From Neodiprion pinetum (Eukaryota; Arthropoda; Insecta; Hymenoptera; Diprionidae): a stretch of 64,000 nt of DNA. A program made the translations under genes and the position numbers. This document shows, one piece after another, positions 42,316-51,900 of the stretch; the stretch's first letter is position 1, and each line of letters opens with the position of its first letter. Under the pieces are notes generated by a model that was given only the letters and a program-made list of their open reading frames with translations, had not been told where the DNA came from and searched no databases. The stretch spans positions 24,814,238 through 24,878,237 of the forward strand of contig NC_060236.1 in assembly GCF_021155775.2 (NCBI RefSeq), written 5' to 3'.

Positions 42316-42390
42316 GAATTCCGGATACAGATTCCCTTACCGACACGTTACCGACACTGCCAAGACACAAACCTCTTACTGGATAGAACG
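42316..42390 (+). repeat. Dispersed repeat, copy A (ACCGACAC motif)
   Basis: It shares GATACAGATTCCC, two TTACCGACAC-like motifs, AAGACACAAACC and TGGATAG with the segment upstream of the phosphodiesterase gene. The two copies run in the same orientation with scattered differences. Confidence 0.6.
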
Positions 42391-43040
42391 TTCCGAGGGA
42401 TATAATTTCCTCGAATATTTGGCGGAATCAAGTGAAATTTAGTTTGAAAAACGATAGTTTGTTTTTTTTTTTTTTTTTTTTGATACCGTTCGAAAAAATA
42501 TCCTGTCCGTCCCATGATCAAATAATTGTTTTTTTTCACATTACGAAGAGTCTCTCTTTCAGAAGAAGATACTGATTGAACTATTTAGTTTCGAAAAATC
42601 ACATCAAATTCTCAACTCAGGATGGCTTTACTTACGTTTCAGGATAAACAATTTCTCTTATCTTTATATCGTAAAAAAAAAAGAAAATTTTTCTATACGA
42701 GGATGAAAGAATAACTTGACCCACAATACGAAGTGAATTTATCTGAACTAATTACCGCAAATAAAATTATCGAGGCAAAGCAGACCACTGAGCTTAAAGC
42801 TCGACCTTGCTGTACGGTAAACTCTTTGACGCGAACCGAGCTTCTTTTTACTTCGTATATTTGATTGATTTTCATGAAGCCTGAGTGGATAAGCATTATG
42901 CTGTTTCTTACTTGACCCGTAACAAACTAACACTAATCTTTTTACTTTGCCTACGATCTGCGTGGCTTTGAAAACATGTGAAGCGTGTAGATATCCTCTC
43001 TTGTATTGCAAATATAATTGTGATCAATGAAGGATTATTA

Positions 43041-43070
43041 GTATTGTTATTATTATTATTATTATTATGC
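43041..43070 (+). repeat. (TTA)n microsatellite
   Basis: Consecutive TTA units. A shorter tract of the same type is at 3955-3971. Confidence 0.85.
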
Positions 43071-43728
43071 TCATTTTGAGCTGGCTAAGCTCGTTTACAT
43101 GTCTAGAATTCCGAATGTTCCTGCATTCGCTGTTACCTTATAAGCTTTTGAAGAAAATTATGATACCTATGTTAGTATTAACAAAAGTTTCACAACTTAT
43201 GTAAGAAAAAAAAAAATATTACTAATTTTGGTCTCTCTTTCTATCTAATATTTCTTTCTAATCCCACTATAGAGAAACTTCAGGACTAATCTTTTAACTA
43301 TACGAAATGATTATATTCAACATTTCAATTTAAGATACTTAATAACGACAAAACTCGAGTTAGTGTGTCAACTGCCTGGATAGCGGTAAGAGCGGCCCAA
43401 AAATCAAACATACCTTTCGATAAGAATTCTCGATGATATACTGTAGAAAAATCTCGAGCTGGATCTCGGAAGATAATCTGACACCGCCAAAAACTGTTAT
43501 GCAACAAATTTCCGAGTAAGATCGTGATACGTGGGTATAACTTGCGTAACTTAATTGGAAACTTCCGATCTCTGTTTCCTCCCTCAAATTAATGCCTACT
43601 TCACTCGCTAAGGGAGCTCGCGTCTCGTACCTTTAAGCACCGCTGACCCTCTTGTTTGGAATTATTGAAAAGAGTTTGCGCGGCACGAGTCAGGTTGATT
43701 TGAGGTCAAACTCTGCGCGAAAAATCTA

Positions 43729-44049
43729 GCGCTATTGTCGATACTTACTTGGCAATTTCAACGCAAAATCAGTTTGTTCGGTTTACTCTACTTTTTTAGT
43801 TAAACAAGGCTTTAACGTCAATTTATCGTTGCACGAGCGTTGAATTTTCGCAACGGTTGCAAGAAAATCTAGTAACAGTGATCGTAATGATCGTAATGAG
43901 AAAGAATAGCAACGGGTACTAAACTTTCCGGTAACAGATAGAAAACTAATATTCATTTTCTATCTTGAGCTATATTTTTCGATTGTGATAAAAAATGAAA
44001 ATAGTTAAGGACTGACCGGTGACCGGAACTAAAAATTTCTCTCAGTGTA
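43729..44049. mobile_element. Third copy of the TACACTGAGA element, 5' truncated
   Basis: The match starts at GCGCTATTGTCGATAC and runs to the intact right end TCTCTCAGTGTA. The left third is missing. A 9-base unit (ATCGTAATG) is duplicated internally compared with the other copies. Confidence 0.75.
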
Positions 44050-45460
44050 GATGATCCTGCCCTAGATTCGTCTGAAGCCTGGCGACGACTTGAAGAATTA
44101 TAAGGTTCTTTCACGGTGGTGAAAGTTCGCGCGATTTGGATTATAGTACATATTATATTGGTACACACCAAATAGCGAAGATATTCGAGTAAATGTTTGT
44201 CTGCGAAGTGTTTGGCCGTCACCAAGAGCCAGGCGACGCAGCCCTTGTAACTTGTAGAAATTCTCCCCGTTCACCGCATTCCCACCCTTCTGCCAAGGCT
44301 GCTTCGTCTGCTAACCCAGCTCAATCGACAATATTTCACCCGCCGCGTCTACGCGCTAAACCAATATTAGCCTTTGCTCTATCTTAATTGGCCAAATTTA
44401 CTCCGTGAACGTGAAGTGGGCGACTCAATAAGCAATTTGCGGACGGGGAGCTCGACGGGTTTAGGATAGTTATACTGGCCAAGCAATTCCAGCAGGCACG
44501 TGTGTTCGATGCGCCCGATTAAGTATTCGTTCCATGCAAATTACTTTGGGGCTATGGAAATTTTGAAATTTGAATAATCGCATAAGAAACCATTTTCTTA
44601 AACTGAATCAAAAGTGAGGATTGTAGATTTTTCGACGGAAAAATTGTCAATCGCAATGATTTTTTAGTACAAAATTTTTTCTACCCAATCTTGTTTTTCA
44701 CAAAAGTTTTTTAAGATTCTTTATCTGCAGGATTCAAAATTTTATGCGCGTGGAGGAAAGTCTTGAATTAACTATTTTACACGAATTTTGGATAAGAACG
44801 CTTTTTCATCGGTTAGTTTTCGTATACATCGTGTTCTCGAAAATTGTACGCGTCGGTAAATAAAAACTATTAATAAACCACAGCTCAATAACTTATGATG
44901 ATCAATTACTTGTGGTTCATCCTGTTAGTTTCGAGTAACGGTGATAACGTCAAGCGATGTATTCACACTTACGTCTTGTGAAATTTTTACTCGTTAGCTA
45001 CAGAGTTCTTGCTGAAGAATTTGAGAAACTAAATTCGAAGTACCAATATTGCGGATTGATTACGGTAACGCTCATCGATCATTTACCTGACGTCGAAACG
45101 ACGTTATAAGCGAACGAGGGAAGACAAGTTTACTTTGCTTTGATGCAGGCCATTGGAAAGCCACATACTTGTGTGTTGATACAAAACGTTGAAAAAGGAA
45201 ACGAAAATTCAAGTTAAAGTAAGATTGACGATACCGCATATATACGACACAAGAATTATTATAAAATAGCTATAACATGTTACGGAATAAAATACGGCAA
45301 TATATGTATAAGTTTCCACGGAAAGGTACAAGGCTTCGAACAAGAAATATTTAGAAAGGTTCAAACTTGTCAACTTATAATTCAACACTGGAATCTCATA
45401 ATCAAAGATTCTATAAAAATTTCCGGTTAACTTTATTTGGTTCTCTTTTCTTTTTGACAG
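44050..45460. other. Non-coding stretch
   Basis: A GC-richer patch at 44210-44530, then AT-rich DNA up to the strong acceptor at 45460. Confidence 0.5.
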
Positions 45461-45662
45461 GGTGCAGCTGGTGACCTAAAAAGTTGAAGCACGGTCTTTC
45501 AGTGGATATTTTTAGGGGGGATAATTACACGGACTGTCGGCAAAAAATCGATGTCCACGGACAGTCACACACGAATTACGAACTCGACTCGTCGATGACG
45601 GTAAACGTGAGTTGTCGCAACGACAGTAAACAGTCTTTCAATACCTGCGATATCATAAACAG
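45461..45662 (+). other. Possible exon(s) behind a strong splice acceptor
   Basis: A long pyrimidine tract ending TTTCTTTTTGACAG at 45460 is the best-looking acceptor outside the known gene. In phase 0 the following bases read GAAGDLKS and stop. A second reading uses the acceptor at 45502 and the donor at 45606 (GTGAGT) or 45663 (GTAACC). It gives a Cys-containing segment with three sequons (DNYTDC, VNVSC, RNDS). The two readings exclude each other as coding, and no partner exon was found. Confidence 0.25.
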
Positions 45663-48562
45663 GTAACCAATTACTTCGGACAGCGAAATTTGGAGGAAGA
45701 GATTTAATTTCTTTGTTTTTGAAACATCGAAGTTGTAGATTTTTAACAGTAATATAAGAAGTTATATTTATTAGAAGTAGACTAAAATTCACAATTTAAT
45801 TCGCAGATGTTCTTTTACAGTTGACGCCCCATTAAACCAATCGATAATCCTTGGATATATTCAAAAATTAATTAAGATCATTGTGGTATTAATTATTTCC
45901 CGTTAGACCGTGAAAAAAAATTTCCAGTTTCGCACAGTATCAATGAATTCAAAATAACAGCAAAATTGAATCGTTTCATATTTCACTGCAAAAGTTTCTC
46001 TATTAGGAGAATGTTATGCAGGTTTCAATATTCCGCTGTCCTTTTTTTCGCGCAAATTTCTCACCCACTCTCACTTCAAGGTGTGAATAATCAAATATCC
46101 CGTTACTGAGGTCACGGTATTATGTAAAGAGAACGTGAACCGTGCTTAGCGTATCCCAGTCACGTGTATAGTATAACCATGAAGTAAAGTGAGTAGAAGC
46201 AGTTCAATTTCCGTAGTAAACATCGCCTGCGGCGAGGATCGTGGAAGGAGCAAGCCGGGAAAAACACTCGAGGGAAATGCCGCCGGATACATGGTAAATT
46301 GTGTGCCTTCATCGGATTGACGGATTTTACGGATCGTAACGAAATGATGACTGAATATTTGAGAAAGACCCAAAGCTGGGGAAGAATCGCAATGGAAAGA
46401 ATCGAATGGAAAACTTGAAAAAATTTCCCATTCTTTTCACATTTTTTTAACTCACAGAACGCTGTCATGTACCGTTTACATTTCTGATTCGATTCGCGGT
46501 GCCGATATTTTTCATTATTTTTTATTTTATCTTTTCGTACGTACAGTTGAACTTTGTGTGATTATTCATCATTCGTGTAACGCATAATTGAACTTTTTTT
46601 ATGGTTAATCACCCGTTACGATTTATAACTGAGTCAAGTTTTACACTCACAAGTTTCTTGGTTCACTTCCACGAGTCGAATGTTTCAAAACTTACTGTTC
46701 CATCATATCAGCTTTCTTTCCGGTTCCCAAAAATTCGGTATGCACCACCAGACTTGGAAGCTCAACTAGTTGTAAAAACCCTACGAACCACAAACTGGGC
46801 CAAAAAATAGCACAAGTGTGAGTAGAAATGTTTCAACGGAAGATTTTCAGAACTTAGTCTTTGCGCAGCATTTAGTTTAAGTCTCTTGAAGTTCAATCGC
46901 TTGAAAATTAGGAAAAGCGAAGTAATACTTTAAGTTTAATACGAAGGCTACTTTAATGTCAGTTCATGTACTCGGACAAATAGTAGTTCATACATATTTC
47001 CGACATTCTGTTATTTAATTTCTCACGAAACATTCAAGCGAATAAATTATACGGACCTGAGAGAAAATCTGATTGTTAATTTTCTCGTTGAAATGGCCGG
47101 AATTCGTAAACGTCATATCTCGCTTCTCATTTCTACGGAGAGCATACCGGAGTTAGTGTATAAGAAAAATTCCACATTCATTCACGATGGACAAGAATCT
47201 GATCTGAAATCAGAGTCAAGTGCTTTCTGCAGCCTGACTGTCTCCATTCATCGTAATGTGTTCCCGACTCCCATACGAACGTCCTTCAAAGTACTGCTCA
47301 ACTGCAGTCGTACCGTGAAACTGTACGTTATCAGAAAATTCCCGTGAGGTTGAAAACTGTTTGAATATTAATTTTTAAAGAAAAACTCATTTCTGTACGA
47401 ACGAAACTCGAGTTTTTCCATCAGGCATTTTTATTCCAATTTTTCAGCGTATCCGCCGCATCGTATACACAAATTTTGCGACCACGTGATGATCTGAAGA
47501 ACTTTCTTCAGCAGGATGACAGCCGAAGTAAATTCGTAGAAATACGTACCGTCCCAAAGTATTTGGTAACAAAGAAGCCGTCTTTTTCAGCCAGTTAGAA
47601 AAAAAGGAAGACACTTTCATACTGCTGTACGATTCCGGGAATGGGGGACAGAAATATAAGCATGGTTGTCCGCCGTGCCCGGGGCGAGAAGCTGGGTCGA
47701 TGCCATTACCTTGCGCAGGGATTTGGAAAGGTACGAAGGGAGTTGCGGAAAGCTCTTGGCTGGTGGAGGAGTATCTGTGTAAGATCAGGAAGGAGAGAAC
47801 GGGGCCGAGGGTTTGTGTCAACGAGACTCGGCCGAGAAAATTTGAATATAAATGGAACGTCCCGTTCGTCGAGAAAAAGCGAGCGTCATCCTTGCACGCA
47901 TCCATCGCCGTATCTCCATTGGACGCCAGCCTCAAAGTGACGGTTTGATTTCATCCCTCAAATTAATTATCATTCCGCGCTTTGGCTGATTACATTCCTG
48001 AACCGCAACGCTCGTTTACCCAACCCTAATCACTTTTCCAGCACAGCTGCCCGCGGGGCGGTATTATTCATGAAAAATAAACCGCAATACGCGAAATTTC
48101 CTAACGCTACCCCCGACGGTTTGCCGCAGGGACCGTTTACCTGTCCGACGAAAATTCAGCACCATAATACGAACGTGTATCTGGCACGTTACGGTTCGTG
48201 TGTTTTTTTCTACCTCGAGTATTAACTACATTGGCAGGCGCAAAAATTAAATTCGAATTAATCGGGCACCGTGTTTTCATAATGAATTATCTAAGACCGC
48301 AGACCATCGTCCGACGCTTCCGATAATTATGGTATTTGTTTCGTCAATTTCCATCGAAGGATCAATTATCCGAGTCACTGAATAGAAGCAAATTTACCCC
48401 TGAACCGGAGCTTCATGGTTTTGTATTCAATGGCGCGTGGAGATGGTTCCAACTATTGAACATAGAACTCATCAATCATTGCTTCGTGACCTCTTCTGAT
48501 TATACCCCATAAATACTGAAAGTTGGACAAACAAAGAATAAATAATTAGTGGAATAGCAAGG
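45663..48562. other. Non-coding stretch with a GC-rich island
   Basis: Segment 47440-47940 is open on both strands (163 codons minus, 82 to 99 codons plus). No domain is recognised and the frames compete, so no gene is called. Confidence 0.4.
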
Positions 48563-48636
48563 TCGGTCCTGGACACAGATTCCTGCTACCGACACTTACC
48601 GACATTTCACTGAGACTCAAACCCTGTTCCGGGATG
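48563..48636 (+). repeat. Dispersed repeat, copy B, upstream of the phosphodiesterase gene
   Basis: GACACAGATTCC, two ACCGACA motifs, GAGACTCAAACC and GGGAT match the 42.3-kb copy. It ends about 200 bases before the proposed start codon, so it may lie in the 5' UTR or promoter. Confidence 0.6.
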
Positions 48637-48843
48637 ACGTCACTGCCTCAGTTGATACAAACGAGTAACAGAAATTCTGTTTTCTCTGCAATCTATTTCA
48701 AGAACGTTGAAAGAAGCCTTGCATGCATCCAAATTATAAAAAACGCATTAAAGCGACTGCAGTATGAACGCCGTGAAATTGACGAACCAAGTGATTTTCG
48801 ACTGTTCAAATCCAATTTTCTCCCACAATATCAGATACGCGAT

Positions 48844-48988
48844 ATGTTCGGACGGAAGAAGATCGACGTCTTCCGCGTCTTACAGCTGCTTCTGTTTTTC
48901 AGTAATTACATACATGGATTGGCAGAAAAAAATGTTTTCAAATATGGGCGAACCGAGAGCGGTAGAAACTTCACGGGACGGAAAATGG
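48844..48988 (+). CDS. Exon 1: signal peptide and N-terminus
   Basis: This exon encodes residues 1-48 plus the first base of Gly49. Basic n-region RKK is followed by the hydrophobic core FRVLQLLLFF and a likely cleavage near HGLA. The donor GTGAGA follows at 48989. The phase (one base carried over) matches exon 2 exactly. The frame stays open upstream to 48634, but that extension would bury the signal peptide, so the ATG at 48844 is preferred. No TATA box or clear initiator was identified. Confidence 0.7.
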
Positions 48989-51900
48989 GTGAGATGCTAT
49001 ATCAATTCCAGATTCGCATCGAGTGGACTGGAATGTACAAAAATCAATTCATCTCGTGCCTACGATCTTTGTCTCGAAGTCAAATGGTGTTTGCTTAGGT
49101 TACTTTTGGCACGTGACCGACATGTTCTTTGACCCTTATTATTCACCCTTGGCAGCTCCCGAAGACGGTGAGTTTCAAAAGAATTCCGAATATCGTAGCA
49201 CCTGAATTTACGCTCCGGAAACGGAAATTGATGGTAAAATTAATTTTCTCCGTATAAGAAATATCTTGTCGTAAACACAGATGCAGGTTGAGACAGACCT
49301 GAGAAGCACCTTTTATTCTTACCGTAGCTCTAATGAATTTTCTTCCTTCCACTGATTTTTCTTCTTTTCTCCGCACCTCCAAGACTGTCACATAAATAAT
49401 TCAGAAAACTTTACGAGAAATTGCGGTTTTTTTGGTGAGTTTCGTAAATGCTCGGCCTTTGGATTGATGGAGACTGTAGCGAGGGCGATGAACGCTACTA
49501 CGCGATGGAAAATCACGGCGCCAGACTTCTGCATTTTTACAGGGTAGGTGTATAGGTGTACATGTATAATATGGAATAATTTCACGATGCACCGCGCTTT
49601 TATGTCTGTACGGATTCTTCTTTACGATCAGTTCAGCTCCGGTACATACATTTTATTGTCGATTCGGTATCCGTATAAACGCTGTAAAAATCACTGACCT
49701 ATCCGCCTTATATAAAGTCTAAAATGAAAAGTACAATTTTTACTGTAAAAATTTCGTAGAAAGAGTATCTAAATACAATTTGAAAGTTGCTTCTCTGATT
49801 TTGTATCGAAATACAGTGCGTGCATAATATTGACGTTCGTATATTTTAGCACGTATAATTTGGTCTGAATTTCATTAATCATTTGTCCAAGCTCGTGTAC
49901 TTCTCTAACTTGTAATATTATCTGGCCCGATCAATAATTTTTGTGATAATTATGTCAATATATAATGACAAATACAAAATTCAAATTCTTCGAAAACAGA
50001 TAATGATAAATGATCGCGAGGAACCTTTCATGTTGGTGAAGAACGCATAATTCTTGTTTTCGAATAGGAATCATGAAAAAAACTTGATCTTATCTTGTTA
50101 CATTATTATCATTTTTATTGCAATTTCTTCCTTACTTTTCTGACTCTTTGTAACCAGAAACAAAATTAATTTATCATAATACAATTAATTATGCTTCAGG
50201 TTTCGAATAAAATAGAAAATTCAACTCAATTGTCAAGCTATATTTTGACGTTTTTTAGGATACGCCAAAGAATCGTTCAGACCTGTTTCTTGCCTGTTTT
50301 AAACTGACAATTTCTGAAAAAGAATAATCTGGAAATGATAATAATAAAACTCGTCTTATATCTTGGGGATTTGGTATCCTTGCATTCGGATCGAAATCAG
50401 TTTTCTTCCCTTTATTACATAATCAAGAAGTTACTGATGACAGGAATCTACGCTGTCCGAATACCGGTGATCGACAGAATGATATTTATGAAACAATCCG
50501 CGCTTTCGTCACGGATATTAGGAACGCTGGTTTCGTAACCGTCTATCCAAGCTACGGATGGTACGATTACTATCCCCACGGTCGTCATCCCCTAAAGTTA
50601 GCTACCCTCTATGACAGAGTGAAAAATCTGCTACGCGACGAACGAAGTTCTTCGGTAAGTTTTATCGAAGTTCAATCACGCCGAATCAAACCTAATTCCT
50701 CCCCCTTTGTCCTTCTTACAATTTTTATAAATATTTTCAAACTAATAATAGTATCTCGACAATATGTTTTTTTTTGTTTTGTTTTGTCGCACGTTTTTAC
50801 TGTATTAAAACTTGAAAGCTTTTATGAATCAAGAAAAAAGTCAGTTGCTCTTTATGTAAAAAAATCTATCGTCAAAAGAGTTTCGACATTAATCCAAATG
50901 CGAAACAGATTCCTGGTCAACTTGGACAGGAAACTGGGTACTTTTCGCGCGTTCAACCACCGGACGATCGGATTCGGGTTATCGTGATGAATACAAATTT
51001 TTACGTGAGGAATCACATTGCGAGTCGTCGTCCAGATCCAGCCAGACAGTGGAAATGGCTCATCGAGCAGCTCGGAGAATGTCGAATCGCCGGTCAAAAG
51101 GTCAGCAATAAAGGTCGTGACCCTAAGAATAAATATGGGATATATTCTATCAGGCTTCCATGATATCCTTAGCTCGACCGGAAAATGCGTCATCATCTCG
51201 CTTAACGCTTTACGATGTTCGCTTATTTTTTCTGGACCACGAAAAGTCCCATTTTCTTTTCCATTGAATTTTTGCACAAACGTCAGTGACAGAATATCTG
51301 AAAAGCATGTTGGTCATTTGAAATGTCACGAATCGTTTAGTCGTAATACAACGAATTTGATGATCGTCTGATCTATTTACAAATGAAATAAAATGATACA
51401 AGTTTTAGATCATGGAAAATATTTTCATCTTTTTTTCGCCCCACTCGAAAGATTCACTCTCTTTTTGTAGAATCTCAGTCGAGACTTCGAAGGCCCAAAT
51501 TGCCAGTTTCAATTTATATACTTGAAAGTACCACTAATTGAGCAATTCAGAAATTGAAGAAAAAAATTTCCTCATTCTTTTTCACAACTTTTTTGGCTTA
51601 CAAGTAAAGAATATCAACATGAACGTGAATTATCGTGGGTTCGAATAAATTTCTAATCCTTCCGTCAAAGCTGCGAAATTTTAAATTCTCGGAAACGATG
51701 TCCCATCGTTAAAACTCACTGAATTCAGTCTACCCTGAAATTGCTTGAAACAATATGTTTCACAGAATCAGCCGTTCAAAGCTCGATATATTTTTTCACC
51801 TTTTCAACGATTTCGCAACTTTATTGTTTTCTGCCGCAACTCAAGGCATTCATCGTTATGTCGGTACCACCGGGCTTTGATCGAAAAAGCTACAGCGATG

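Larger units (their letters stand above)
40662..43728. other. Non-coding stretch with a GC-rich structured island
   Basis: Segment 41930-42130 is markedly GC-rich, with short inverted repeats GCCCCT/AGGGGC and TGCCCG/CGGGCA. The frame there breaks at two adjacent stops. The rest is AT-rich, with a T-run of about 20 at 42463. Confidence 0.45.

Noticed and set aside
43953..44225. A frame sharing a peptide with one at 52186-52515
   Set aside because: The shared peptide comes from the terminal repeat of the MITE family, not from a gene.
25944..45487. Joining MAGKQ to the GAAGDLKS reading at 45461
   Set aside because: The phases fit, but the product would be 13 residues and nothing else links the two sites.
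47444..47940. Open frames of 163 codons (minus) and 82 to 99 codons (plus)
   Set aside because: They overlap on both strands in a GC-raised island, with no recognisable domain and no convincing splice context.
48634..48843. Upstream in-frame extension of the phosphodiesterase start
   Set aside because: It would add 70 residues ahead of a clear signal peptide and overlaps a dispersed repeat.
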